Assembly (NCBI GenBank): GCA_049299895.1
Contig: JBAQYF010000003.1
Coordinates: forward strand, 1-42,047
From: CAIYYO01 sp049299895
GTDB lineage: Archaea > Altiarchaeota > Altiarchaeia > IMC4 > QMZM01
Length of the DNA stretch: 42,047 bases
Direction of reading: 5' to 3'
The position numbers were made by a program, and so were the translations under genes. Of this stretch, positions 15,845 to 24,402 are shown piece after piece. Below the pieces are notes generated by a model. It had not been told where the DNA came from. It worked only from the letters and a program-made list of their open reading frames with translations, and searched no databases. How positions within the stretch are numbered: the first letter of the stretch is position 1; the number at the start of each line of letters is the position of its first letter.

Positions 15845-16390
15845 TTATATTACCGCGCCTATCTCCTTTATTATGTTCTTTGTCTCCTCGGCTGCTTTGT
15901 CCGCGTCTTTTGCGGTCTTTGCACCGGTTATGATCATCTTTCCTGATCTGAAGACGAGCATCACGGTTTTTGGTTCTGCCAGGCGGAATACGAGGCCCGG
16001 GAATTGCTCTGGTTCGTATTCGGTGTTTTCGCATTCCATTGCTAACTGGTCCAGGTTTACGCGGAAGTTCATCTTCGCGGAGGCAACGATGTTCTGCACC
16101 TCCACCTTTGGTTTTCCTTCTACGACGATATCTCCTTCCTTGAATCGCTCAAGTAGGTTCTCAACCGCCCTTTCTATATCATTTGGACTCCTTGCGCCTG
16201 TGCATATTATCTTACCGGAAGAGAATATTAGCATGGCCAGCTTCGGGTCTCTTATGCGGTATACGACTCCGGGGAATCTTTCCGGGTTGTATTCCATGCC
16301 CTTTACTTTTTTGACGAACTTTTTCAGATCAATCTTTGTATTTACGGTTATGGCCGAAACCATATTCTCAACATTAGCCTTCATAGTCAT
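15845..16390 (-). CDS. tbp: TATA-box-binding protein (TBP)
   Basis: This is the archaeal TBP, 181 residues, built from two direct repeats of about 90 residues. Equivalent segments are VENMVSAITVNTKIDLKKF / VQNIVASAKMNFRVNLDQL, YNPERFPGVVYRI / YEPEQFPGLVFRL, and MLIFSSGKIICTGARS / MLVFRSGKMIITGAKT. With TFB in the same window it directs RNA polymerase to promoters. A GAGGTGAG Shine-Dalgarno-like site lies nine bases before the ATG. It is divergent from the TIGR00304 gene. Confidence 0.97.
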   Translation of the reverse strand: MTMKANVENMVSAITVNTKIDLKKFVKKVKGMEYNPERFPGVVYRIRDPKLAMLIFSSGKIICTGARSPNDIERAVENLLERFKEGDIVVEGKPKVEVQNIVASAKMNFRVNLDQLAMECENTEYEPEQFPGLVFRLAEPKTVMLVFRSGKMIITGAKTAKDADKAAEETKNIIKEIGAVI

Positions 16391-16399
16391 TTTCCAACA

Positions 16400-16407
16400 C
16401 TCACCTC
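16400..16407 (-). promoter_or_regulatory. Shine-Dalgarno site of tbp
   Basis: GAGGTGAG on the minus strand, nine bases before the chosen ATG at 16390, is a near-perfect complement of the 16S rRNA tail. It is the clearest ribosome-binding site in the window. TATA-like stretches (for example GTATTTATAAAG) lie just upstream. Confidence 0.6.
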
Positions 16408-16486
16408 AAAATTATTAACCACCTTTATAAATACGCTTAGGTATATATAAACACTTTAAAAATAAAACATATAAATACCCATAAAA

Positions 16487-16729
16487 ATGGGGCAAATTGT
16501 GTTTATAGGACTTATACTCATTGTTTTAGGGGTTTTAACAGTATTATCCGGCTTATTTATGTCCCTGTTCTCAGGCCGGGAAAATAGCGGGACAGATATA
16601 CGCAGGGGAGCAGTGTTATTCATAGGCCCGATACCGATCATCCTGGGGATGGATAAAGGCTATGCTATCACAATCGCCGTTCTTGCAGTTATCCTGATGG
16701 TCTTTGCGTATTTCTTTATGAAACGCTGA
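16487..16729 (+). CDS. TIGR00304 (DUF131) family membrane protein
   Basis: This 80-residue protein has three hydrophobic segments and the family signature RRGAVLFIGPIPIILGMDKG (about 39-58), diagnostic of the archaeal TIGR00304/DUF131 group. Its role is unknown. ATATAAATACCC lies about 25 bases upstream, a TATA element placed for a leaderless transcript. It is divergent from tbp. Confidence 0.85.
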   Translation: MGQIVFIGLILIVLGVLTVLSGLFMSLFSGRENSGTDIRRGAVLFIGPIPIILGMDKGYAITIAVLAVILMVFAYFFMKR

Positions 16730-16799
16730 AAACCTATTTATACCTTCGGTTATAATATAATCAATTATTCACCGACAAAAGAACGCACCTTCCTAGAAA

Positions 16800-17540
16800 A
16801 TGAAAATCCCAAGAGTGAAAACCGGAGTAAACGGCTTAGACGATTTACTTGAAGGGGGATTCCCCAAAGGCCACTGCATACTGTTATCCGGAGCGCCTGG
16901 AACCGGGAAGACTATATTTGCCCTCCAGTACTTGTACAACGGGGCAAAAACAGGGGAAAAATGCCTTTACATCGCCTTCAACGAACAGGTAGAAGGTGTC
17001 CTCCTGCAGCCTGCGGTCCTGGGCTGGGACATACAGAAATACATAGACAGCGGAAACCTGAGGATAGTCTGCGTCGAAGTAAAAGAATTTAACGTAAAAG
17101 CGCTCATAAACGAGATAAAAGATTACGGCTGCGACCGGGTAGTAATAGACTCCCTGTCCCAGATACTGGCGCACCCCATCGCCCTGGAGGATATCGATAT
17201 ATCATACACCCTTAAAGACCGCCTGGACAGGTTAGCGCCTTCGCCTTTACATGAAACGGTCGCAACAAGGCTTCTTGTGGAAAAGATCATAAACGAAGTA
17301 AGGAAACTGCCTTGCACATCGATAATAATCTCAGAGCTCCTTGAAAGCGTGGGCGGGATGAGCAGGGACACGATATCAGAATTCCTGGTGGACGGGGTTA
17401 TTACCCTGCAATACGTCATGGTTGGAATAGAGTCCTCAAGGAACCTGATGATTAGAAAGATGAGGGCAACAGCGCACTCGGAGAACATACACCCCATCGA
17501 ATTCAAGGAAGGAATTGGGATGAACGTACTGATGCCTTAA
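16800..17540 (+). CDS. KaiC/RAD55-like RecA-superfamily ATPase
   Basis: A single-domain RecA-like ATPase of the archaeal KaiC/RAD55 type. Walker A is intact (GAPGTGKT, residues 31-38), preceded by the typical TGVNGLDDLLEGGFPKG, and Walker B is RVVIDSLS (Asp117). ISELLESVGGMSRD and VDGVITLQY are family features of the C-terminal half. These proteins are thought to take part in signalling or in regulation of recombination and motility, but the partner is not evident. It contrasts with the P-loop-less relative at 2705. Confidence 0.88.
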   Translation: MKIPRVKTGVNGLDDLLEGGFPKGHCILLSGAPGTGKTIFALQYLYNGAKTGEKCLYIAFNEQVEGVLLQPAVLGWDIQKYIDSGNLRIVCVEVKEFNVKALINEIKDYGCDRVVIDSLSQILAHPIALEDIDISYTLKDRLDRLAPSPLHETVATRLLVEKIINEVRKLPCTSIIISELLESVGGMSRDTISEFLVDGVITLQYVMVGIESSRNLMIRKMRATAHSENIHPIEFKEGIGMNVLMP

Positions 17541-17560
17541 AAGAAAAGAGGTATCGCCGG

Positions 17561-17598
17561 AAAAAAGTGGCTGACATAGCCACAGTTATCTCTTTTTT
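17561..17598. terminator. Bidirectional terminator between KaiC-like gene and tpiA
   Basis: GTGGCT-GACAT-AGCCAC is a perfect 6-bp stem (17567-17583). On the minus strand (tpiA end) it is followed at once by TTTTTT. On the plus strand a T run begins nine bases later (17592-17598). It fits a shared terminator for the two convergent genes. Confidence 0.6.
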
Positions 17599-17628
17599 AA
17601 TTAAAATAAAGAAAAAAACAGAAAGGAT

Positions 17629-18297
17629 TTATTTCAGCCCTTTGACCAGGTCCAATAGAACCGCTCTCTGGTCTTTCGCCTTTATGACTCCGGATGCGAG
17701 AAGCACTCCTTCTGTTCCCAGCTCAAGCGCCTTTTTCACGTCATCGCCCTTGGCTATCCCTGCGCCGCACAATACACGGACCTTTGGATTGACTTTCTTA
17801 ACCGCGGCAACGCTGCCTGTGACGATCTCCGGCTTGGCCTGGGCAACGGATATTCCGCTCCCGATCAACTCAGGGGGTTCGATTGCGACAAAGTCCGGGC
17901 CGAGCGCGGCCGCAGCCAGCGAAACGGCTATGTTGTTCGTGCAGACGATGGATACCATGCCCATCGCGCGCAGCTTCTGTATGCCCGCATCTATCTCCGC
18001 AAGTTTAAGGCGCTTCTCGGAGTGGTTCAGCAAGCAGCCCGTAGCACCCGCGGCCTTGATCGCCTCGGGAAGGATGCTGCCTGTGTTTCCGCCGAACTTG
18101 ATATCGTCAATGTGCTGCCCGTAGATTGGGATCTTCACTTCTTTGCTTATCCGGTATATATCGGTAAACTGCGGCGCAACGATTATCTTTGCGCCGGTCT
18201 CTTTTGCGACAGAGTCGCATATCTTTGCCAAGGCAACCGCCTTGTCTCCAGTCGTCTCATCATATGTCTTGTAATTCAAAACGATCAATCCGTCCAT
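17629..18297 (-). CDS. tpiA: Triosephosphate isomerase, archaeal type
   Basis: This TIM-barrel enzyme interconverts dihydroxyacetone phosphate and glyceraldehyde 3-phosphate. Active-site residues are Asn8/Lys10 (LNYKTY), His92 (CLLNHSEKR) and Glu140 (VAIEPPELIG). The phosphate-binding loops VLCGAGI and GVLLASGV are present. At 222 residues it is the short archaeal form, about 25-30 residues below bacterial enzymes. It is followed by a terminator hairpin. Confidence 0.96.
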   Translation of the reverse strand: MDGLIVLNYKTYDETTGDKAVALAKICDSVAKETGAKIIVAPQFTDIYRISKEVKIPIYGQHIDDIKFGGNTGSILPEAIKAAGATGCLLNHSEKRLKLAEIDAGIQKLRAMGMVSIVCTNNIAVSLAAAALGPDFVAIEPPELIGSGISVAQAKPEIVTGSVAAVKKVNPKVRVLCGAGIAKGDDVKKALELGTEGVLLASGVIKAKDQRAVLLDLVKGLK

Positions 18298-18363
18298 TTT
18301 AACAAATCACCACTGAATATATATTACTGAAAGTATTATAATTTCCTATATTAAATACGCAAC

Positions 18364-18436
18364 GCGCTCGTAGTCTAGTCTGGTAGGACTTCGGCCTTCC
18401 AAGCCGATAACTCGGGTTCAAATCCCGACGGGCGCA
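18364..18436 (+). tRNA. tRNA-Gly (UCC)
   Basis: The acceptor GCGCTCG pairs with CGGGCGC (one U-G pair) and the discriminator is A. The anticodon arm TCGGC-CTTCCAA-GCCGA gives TCC. T loop TTCAAAT. CCA is not encoded. A TATA-like TATATTAAATAC lies about 10-20 bases upstream. Confidence 0.95.
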
Positions 18437-18462
18437 TAGCTTCTTCAAAACACATAAAAAAC

Positions 18463-18535
18463 AGCCCCGTGGGGTAGTGGCCAATCCTACCCGGCTTTGG
18501 ACCGGGTGACTCAGGTTCGAATCCTGGCGGGGCTA
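18463..18535 (+). tRNA. tRNA-Gln (UUG)
   Basis: AGCCCCG pairs with CGGGGCT, discriminator A. The anticodon arm CCCGG-CTTTGGA-CCGGG gives TTG. T loop TTCGAAT. It lies 26 bases after tRNA-Gly and is probably co-transcribed with it. Confidence 0.95.
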
Positions 18536-18588
18536 TCCAACTATTTCTAAAAGCGGTTTCCGGCAGCTATGTGATTTGCACGTCAGTA

Positions 18589-20064
18589 TTATGCCTTATT
18601 TTCTTTCTTTGTTTTTTTCAGTTTCATCGAAGCCCTGTAGAGTATATACAAGGCAGCCGATATGATAACTGCAATCGATACGAGGCTTATGAGGGGATTG
18701 TCCAGTTCCACGCTGGTTGCATTTCCGGCTACTTTCGGTGCCTGCGTAGATTCGTTCTCCTCGTTTTCCGCTGCCTGCGCCTGCGTAGTGGACGTAGTCG
18801 TAGTAGTTTCAACGGTGATCGGTTCATCCTCTGGAAGCGTGTCCCCCGAGTATGTTTCCTCGTATTCCGGTTCCGGGATTTCTTCGATCGTTTCGGTCTC
18901 CTCTGCAAAAGTGGTCGTAGTAACATTGTCTCCTACCCTGAAGCTCTGTTCTGTAGACCAGGGGCTGATCTCGGTTTCCCCGTATTTCACTACCGCCTTG
19001 TATTTGTATTCGCCTGCTATTGGGGGTTTCCATTGGGTGGAGTAGTCTCTCTGTTCTTCGTAGGATAGGGCCGATAATCCGTCCGATCCGGTCTGCACGC
19101 AGTCTGAGTATCCGATTATTCCTTCCAGTTTCAGGCCTGCTTTTGCTGGACCGCTCGCGTAGTAGGCTATCCTGCACCCGTCCGCAAGTACGATGTCTGC
19201 GGAGTTCTCGACGCGCGCTCCAAGTGTGACGCTGCTACCGGTCCTTGCGTCGCTCACGGGCAGGAGCGAGATGATAGATGCCTTGCGGGGCTCGATCACG
19301 TTGAATGAGTATGCCGGGGGGATATCGTTTATCTCTCTTCCTTTGTATTCGACGGTCGCATAGTATGCGTATTTCCCGGGGGCATGGGGCAGCGTCCAGG
19401 GGAGTTTATACCATCGGGTCCCGCCTACGCTCAGAACGTCGGTTGCCCCGGCAAAATCGTCGGTTGTGCAGCTCCTGGAACCTGCGGCATATTTCTGCGA
19501 GCCTTCTGCCGACGATGCGGTGACGTGGAACTTTACCTGGCAGTTGTGATCCAGGGCCGTATCCCCATTGTTAGTTATCTGGGCAAGGAAATTGACGTCT
19601 GCTCCCGCGGGAGAATCGTCCACGGGCCAGAGGCCTATCACCCGGGCTCTCATGTTCTCTTTTACTATACGAAAGGCGTATTCTTCGGATGATCCGCTCC
19701 TTGCGTTCCCATCGGGGCTTTTTACCTGGGCGTAATAGGTATAGGTCCCGGCAGACATGCCGGGGGCAATCTTCCAATCCAGGGTGTAGAGGCCGGATTT
19801 AGCGTAATCGGAATAAGGCGCATAGCCTATCCAGTTGTCGCCCTCCCAGTCCGGGCCGTCCACGTAGAACCATACCCTGCAGCTTTTGCATTCCTCCTCC
19901 GAGGGGGTTATCACCTCTGCGGTGAATGAGACGATTTCGCCGGTGTATCTCGTGCCCAGGTCGCGCAGGTAGAGGACCTTTACAGGGTATTCATAGGCAT
20001 GGACGTAGATACCTGAAAGAATAAGACAACAGAGTAATAGGATAATCGTTTTATAAGGTCTCAT
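18589..20064 (-). CDS. Surface protein with three Ig-like domains and C-terminal TM anchor
   Basis: The order is signal peptide (IILLLCCLILSGIYVHA), three related beta-rich domains of about 110-125 residues, a Thr/Glu-rich spacer of about 70 residues, one membrane helix (LISLVSIAVIISAALYILY) and a short basic tail (KLKKTKKENK). The repeats share a layout: a lead strand such as ARVIGLWPVDDSPAG or ASIISLLPVSDARTG, Cys-containing middles (CQVKFHV, CRIAYYASGP), W-x-L/P strands and Y(A/K)Y(Y/K)A(T/V)V ends. This resembles CARDB-type domains. Thr clusters in the spacer are likely O-glycosylated. The ATG at 20064 follows GGGGTGG at SD distance, and 20085 is the alternative. The role is probably envelope structure or adhesion. 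Confidence 0.75.
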   Translation of the reverse strand: MRPYKTIILLLCCLILSGIYVHAYEYPVKVLYLRDLGTRYTGEIVSFTAEVITPSEEECKSCRVWFYVDGPDWEGDNWIGYAPYSDYAKSGLYTLDWKIAPGMSAGTYTYYAQVKSPDGNARSGSSEEYAFRIVKENMRARVIGLWPVDDSPAGADVNFLAQITNNGDTALDHNCQVKFHVTASSAEGSQKYAAGSRSCTTDDFAGATDVLSVGGTRWYKLPWTLPHAPGKYAYYATVEYKGREINDIPPAYSFNVIEPRKASIISLLPVSDARTGSSVTLGARVENSADIVLADGCRIAYYASGPAKAGLKLEGIIGYSDCVQTGSDGLSALSYEEQRDYSTQWKPPIAGEYKYKAVVKYGETEISPWSTEQSFRVGDNVTTTTFAEETETIEEIPEPEYEETYSGDTLPEDEPITVETTTTTSTTQAQAAENEENESTQAPKVAGNATSVELDNPLISLVSIAVIISAALYILYRASMKLKKTKKENKA

Positions 20065-20092
20065 GCCGGCCACCCCATGCTTCATGCATTTG

Positions 20093-20254
20093 TTATTCGA
20101 ATGCGGTCAAATATTTTTGCAGGCTGTCGTAGCATTCCGGGCAGAAATGCCGGTTGTCTTCGCCATAGCTAACGAAGGGTATCAGCCTTTTATCGGTTGT
20201 TTTGCATTTGCCGCACGCCATGTGCTCTTTGAATTCGTCGAGTAACATTTCCAT
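20093..20254 (-). CDS. Small zinc-ribbon protein, 53 residues
   Basis: This short gene begins MEMLLDEFKEHMACGKC and ends LQKYLTAFE. Two CxxC pairs (CGKC at 14-17, CPEC at 38-41) separated by about 20 residues form a treble-clef or ribbon zinc site. GGAG lies about ten bases before the ATG, giving good support for translation. It is 28 bases upstream of the surface-protein gene on the same strand. I do not recognise a family. It could be a nucleic-acid-binding or adaptor protein. Confidence 0.65.
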   Translation of the reverse strand: MEMLLDEFKEHMACGKCKTTDKRLIPFVSYGEDNRHFCPECYDSLQKYLTAFE

Positions 20255-20371
20255 GGTTTATCTCCAAAGATATTATATATTATATGAATTTATGTACATA
20301 TATACCAAAATAAGACAAAAAATTAGAATATTGTTTATGTATTTTAGATGATTATGACAAAAATGGAATCT

Positions 20372-21658
20372 TTATGCGATAAAGTTTATCGCAAAGAATA
20401 TTGCAGATATCGCCATGAAACATGCAGAGTGTATCCACCTGTTCCATTCTTTTATGTCATAGCCGTCGAGTCCTTTGACTGGCATTATCTCCGCCAGCGC
20501 AAGGATTGACGCCGTCGTGTAGATCATCTGGTACAATACGGAGGGATCATTCAGGTAAAGGCTTGCGAACAGGCCGGCTATCGATATCGAGAAGAGGGGC
20601 GCCGCAAGTTTCATTATCCCGTATTTCCATTTGCTTATTTGTTCATCGGGCTTTTCCAGGAGGAATCCCTGCATGCCGAAGGAATTGCCCAGAAAGGCAG
20701 TGAGGATTGTTATGAATGATCCTGCGTACCAGAACCTGTATTCTACGTGTATATTAAAAAGCCTTCCCAGTATCCTGTGGACCAGGTCGTGCGAGAGCCC
20801 GGCGACAAGGCAGATTGCGGAGTTCAGGAAGAACAGGTCGAAGAACTTTTGAGTGGGGCCGGCAAACGTCCACGTTACGGCAAAACCTAATACCAGCGCT
20901 GCGCCTATCAGAGCGAGTGCTTCCCGAATGGAGATTCCGAATATTCGTTTCCCCTTGTGCCCGTAGGAGAACCTCTTTTTACCGATCTCCCCCGTAAGAG
21001 ACTCAAACATCGCTTTTGCCAGGTTGACGATGCTCATCAGGAACATACCGATCCCGGTGGCTACTATCGGGACATATTCTTCTGCGATGTATGGCGTGAG
21101 GGGAGAATATTTGACGGCTTCGCGCTCGAGCCTTTCCCCCCCGGCAGGCTCGTTGCGCACGTTATGCCGCAGGACCATCACGCTCGTACCTCCGGGTAGT
21201 TTGCCGCTTCCGACGATCAGTTGATCAGTGAACCTCGAGGATTCATTGGTGATGTATTCTCCTTCGTAGACTTCGCGCGTTATGTTGTTGTGGGAGGGTC
21301 CGCCTACGAGTATCAACAGCAGGGCCTCCTTTTGCAGTTCTTCAAGGTTTGTATCCTTCTCGGAGAGCTGCTTGACGTTTATCTTTACGTCCTTTGTGGT
21401 ATTCACGCCGTTCACGATAGCAGTAACGGACTTCAAAGTGGGAGGATTAGCAGTGAATGAATCGATCATTATCCTCTCGAATGAATCGACGTTCTCCCCG
21501 TATACGACGTACATGTCCACGGTGAACGTATCCGGGACGGAGTCGATGCTTACCTGGAAGGGGATCGAGAAATCATCGGCGAATTTTTCGACGGACTGGG
21601 CGCAGGACAGGGTTGAACATAAGACCAGGAATAAAATGATTCTGAAGAATTTTGCCAT
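20372..21658 (-). CDS. Membrane protein resembling site-2 protease (M50), variant active site
   Basis: The protein has a signal peptide or first helix (FFRIILFLVLCSTLSCAQ), an extracytoplasmic domain of about 170 residues, and then about six membrane helices. The membrane part carries GLSHDLVHRI (HDLVH at about 290-294, where M50 has HExxH), a KLAAPLFSISIAGL stretch like the M50 'aaGPl.n...a' motif, and PVKGLDGYDI (LDG at 397-399) like the M50 LDG motif. The order and spacing fit a site-2-protease-like fold with Asp in place of the catalytic Glu. It may be a weak protease or a pseudoprotease. The ATG at 21658 is chosen because 21721 lies inside the antiporter gene. Confidence 0.65.
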   Translation of the reverse strand: MAKFFRIILFLVLCSTLSCAQSVEKFADDFSIPFQVSIDSVPDTFTVDMYVVYGENVDSFERIMIDSFTANPPTLKSVTAIVNGVNTTKDVKINVKQLSEKDTNLEELQKEALLLILVGGPSHNNITREVYEGEYITNESSRFTDQLIVGSGKLPGGTSVMVLRHNVRNEPAGGERLEREAVKYSPLTPYIAEEYVPIVATGIGMFLMSIVNLAKAMFESLTGEIGKKRFSYGHKGKRIFGISIREALALIGAALVLGFAVTWTFAGPTQKFFDLFFLNSAICLVAGLSHDLVHRILGRLFNIHVEYRFWYAGSFITILTAFLGNSFGMQGFLLEKPDEQISKWKYGIMKLAAPLFSISIAGLFASLYLNDPSVLYQMIYTTASILALAEIMPVKGLDGYDIKEWNRWIHSACFMAISAIFFAINFIA

Positions 21659-21698
21659 GGTAAGATATTCAAAGGGAACATAAAAAAAGGAGGCTTGC

Positions 21699-23375
21699 TT
21701 ACTTGTATCCCCCATATGCAAGTGCCTTTTGCAGCATGGGGGGTATTATCACGGTCGTAAGGAAGGACATGGAGGCGATAACTGCATATTCTGATGCAGT
21801 CAGTATCGGTTCCCCGGCTGCGGTCGTAGCGGTCAGCCCGTAGAATCCGATTATGAGCGCAACTTCCCCCCTGGGAACCATCCCTATGCCGACTATGAGG
21901 CTGTCTTTCATGTTCCCGCCGGTGACTTTTGTCGCGAATCCGCATGCGATTATCTTTGTTATGACGGCAATCGACGTAATGATCAGTATGGGCTCCAGGC
22001 TTGAGAACAATGCCTGTATGTCGACGTACATTCCCAGGGAGACGAAGAATATTGGGGTGAAGAGTGCTTCCAGGGGATAGAAGAGTTTGACTATCTGGTG
22101 GATTATCCTGCTGTAGTTGAGTGTTATACCCGCGAGAAACGCGCCCACTATCGCAGACAACCCGATTATCTCGGCGACGTACGAGTATGAAAGGAGGTAT
22201 ACCAGGACGCCCAGGAATGTGGTCTTGGACACTTCCCCGTTTGATTCCTCCCTGTCAAAGAGCCTTTTGACCAGATACTGACCCATCTTTATCCCGCCTA
22301 CGACGTATACGAATGCCAGCGCCAGCACGGTCAGAAAGGGGTATAACGTTGCCGCATCCAGTCCGGAAGGGTTTGAAGGGAGATTCTTTACCAGCGAGAG
22401 GACCAATAGACCCAGTATGTCGTCTATTACTGCGGCGCCTAATACTATTTTAGCAAATTCCCTGTCCAGTACCTTGAACTCCTGCAGGACGGCTACCGTG
22501 ACGCCTACGCTGGTCGCGGTGAGCGCGGCTCCAAGGAACATCGAATAGGCGAAATTGTGTCCCGCCATGACCGCGTATGCGTATCCTCCGATGAACGGGA
22601 ATACTACTCCCGCAAAGGCAACGAGGAAATTCCGCTTGTTGAATATCCTGCTTATCTCGGAATGGAGGCCGACGCCGAAGAGCAGGAATATGGAGCCTAG
22701 CTTCGCGAAGATGGATATGAAACTTCCCTCGTCGGTGGGCACAAGATGGGGTATGTAATCGGCCAGGGGAACATTTAAACCCAGCACCGAAAAAAACGAT
22801 GCAGCAGCCGATGCGAAAACGGGGTAGAACGTGGAAATCGCGCCGGGGGAGATCATTATCCCCAAGACCAGGAGCACCATGACTGCGGGCTGCTTGACAT
22901 AGGAGACCAGAAACTCCGCGGATATCGCGGCAAGGAGGATAAAGGATATCTCGAACCATATCTTCTCGCTTTCAGGCGTCGCGCTCGCATAAATGTTCAC
23001 CGCTCCGTCCTCTTCCCTGGATACACCCACAGCAGTCCTGCGACCGTCCCGCAGCAGGAACAGCGTGCCTTCGTCCACTATGAGGGATGCAACGACCCTG
23101 CCTTCGCGCAGGATGTTCACGGTCTCTTCTCCGGGAACTTTATAATAATCCGCGCCCCTGACAAGTGCGGCAAGGGAGGGCTCGATCGTCTCAAGGTGCC
23201 GGGCAAAGTTTTCCTGCTGGGAGGGACTATCCGATATTCGCTCGATGCTGAAAAGATATTGGTCAAAGATGCTGGCCCGGAAAACCGACAAAAAAAGGAG
23301 GACTGCAAGACCGATTACGACGTAGCGGGCATATGAGCGCGCCTTGTGCCGGACGCGTTTGATCCTTGCTTTCAT
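21699..23375 (-). CDS. CPA2 family cation/proton antiporter with N-terminal extension
   Basis: Residues 145-558 form the 12-helix CPA2/Kef-type transport domain: KQPAVMVLLVLGIMISPG, AALTATSVGVTVAVLQEF, and VLGAAVIDDILGLLVLSL with the Asp-Asp pair associated with electrogenic exchange, then MVPRGEVALIIGFYGL. A first helix (about 20-38) and an extracytoplasmic region (about 40-140) precede it, which is unusual. No C-terminal TrkA domain is present. It probably exchanges Na+ or K+ for H+. It is followed by the site-2-protease-like gene 40 bases downstream on the same strand. Confidence 0.88.
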   Translation of the reverse strand: MKARIKRVRHKARSYARYVVIGLAVLLFLSVFRASIFDQYLFSIERISDSPSQQENFARHLETIEPSLAALVRGADYYKVPGEETVNILREGRVVASLIVDEGTLFLLRDGRRTAVGVSREEDGAVNIYASATPESEKIWFEISFILLAAISAEFLVSYVKQPAVMVLLVLGIMISPGAISTFYPVFASAAASFFSVLGLNVPLADYIPHLVPTDEGSFISIFAKLGSIFLLFGVGLHSEISRIFNKRNFLVAFAGVVFPFIGGYAYAVMAGHNFAYSMFLGAALTATSVGVTVAVLQEFKVLDREFAKIVLGAAVIDDILGLLVLSLVKNLPSNPSGLDAATLYPFLTVLALAFVYVVGGIKMGQYLVKRLFDREESNGEVSKTTFLGVLVYLLSYSYVAEIIGLSAIVGAFLAGITLNYSRIIHQIVKLFYPLEALFTPIFFVSLGMYVDIQALFSSLEPILIITSIAVITKIIACGFATKVTGGNMKDSLIVGIGMVPRGEVALIIGFYGLTATTAAGEPILTASEYAVIASMSFLTTVIIPPMLQKALAYGGYK

Positions 23376-23454
23376 ATCATTTGCTATTGGAGATTCAGAA
23401 ATAAAAAGTTATTCCGCTCCCTTAATGCCTCCGCCCTTTTCGCTGCTGCCGGAG

Positions 23455-24363
23455 TTATTCGATATTCCGCAGCTCTTCCCGCAATACGCGTATCCTCTGC
23501 TTTATGTCTGATCTGCCGAGCGCTTCAACCGCGTCGCACAGGGCCAGGCCTTTTTCGCGCTCTTTCAGGCTGATGCATGCTTTTATGAGATTCATGCCCG
23601 CAAGGTGTCCGTGTTTTCCGGCATCGTAAACCGGGCAGACCATGTCCAGAGCCTCCCGCACGTAACCTCTGGATGCCAGTTCACCGGATACTATCAGGAG
23701 GACGTCGGGATTCTCTCCCGCGTTCTCCAGGACCTTTCCCAGGATAAGCATCGCGTTACGGGTCTCATTCTCGTCAAAGGACCTTGCAGCAAGATACGCC
23801 ATCGGCCTCCAGCTCCCGGGTATCTCTGTCAACTTGATAAGGGACTCGTCCAGGCGCGTCGTTTCCCCGCTCTCCTTGTGTATCGAATACCACCATGCAA
23901 GGGCGTTGTCCTGGTTAGGATCCGCCAGGAGAGCCTTCCATAAAGTCTTGTATGCTTTTCTCTCGTCGCCTATTTGATCGTATATCTTGGCAAGATTCGT
24001 GAGGATCGCGCCTGACGGGCCTATCTCGTTAAGGTATTTCTCCAGGATTTTCTCTGCATCTTTCAGGAGCCCGTTCTTCAGGAGGACTATTCCCAGGAGA
24101 TTTATTGCGCGCTCTTTGTTCGGGTCGGATGATACCAGCATGCGCGCGGGTTCGAGGCATTCTGCATAGAGCCCGTCCTGGAGGGACAGGATTATAAGCT
24201 TGTAGGTCTCGTCCGGGTCGCTGGATACCTCCTTGAAGTATTCCGGCAGAGCGGTCCTCCACTCGGTTTTTGAGACAAGTATCCTTACGCCCTCTTTTGT
24301 GTACAGTTCCACGTTCTCATTATCCTGCGTTTTCTTTTCCTCCGGGGATTCTGATGAAGCCAT
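23455..24363 (-). CDS. TPR-repeat protein
   Basis: This soluble protein of 302 residues is mostly helical with several tetratricopeptide-like repeats (LLGIVLLKNGLLKDAEKILE, LTNLAKIYDQIGDERKAYKT, ALADPNQDNALAWWYSIHKE, and later LLIVSGELASRGYVREALDM). The first 25 residues are acidic and disordered-looking. TPR proteins serve as scaffolds, and the partner is not evident. It is divergent from the gamma-carbonic-anhydrase-like gene with only 39 bases between starts. Confidence 0.75.
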   Translation of the reverse strand: MASSESPEEKKTQDNENVELYTKEGVRILVSKTEWRTALPEYFKEVSSDPDETYKLIILSLQDGLYAECLEPARMLVSSDPNKERAINLLGIVLLKNGLLKDAEKILEKYLNEIGPSGAILTNLAKIYDQIGDERKAYKTLWKALLADPNQDNALAWWYSIHKESGETTRLDESLIKLTEIPGSWRPMAYLAARSFDENETRNAMLILGKVLENAGENPDVLLIVSGELASRGYVREALDMVCPVYDAGKHGHLAGMNLIKACISLKEREKGLALCDAVEALGRSDIKQRIRVLREELRNIE

Positions 24364-24402
24364 ATCAACAATTTATTTGGAAGGGAATGAACAATAAATA
24401 AA

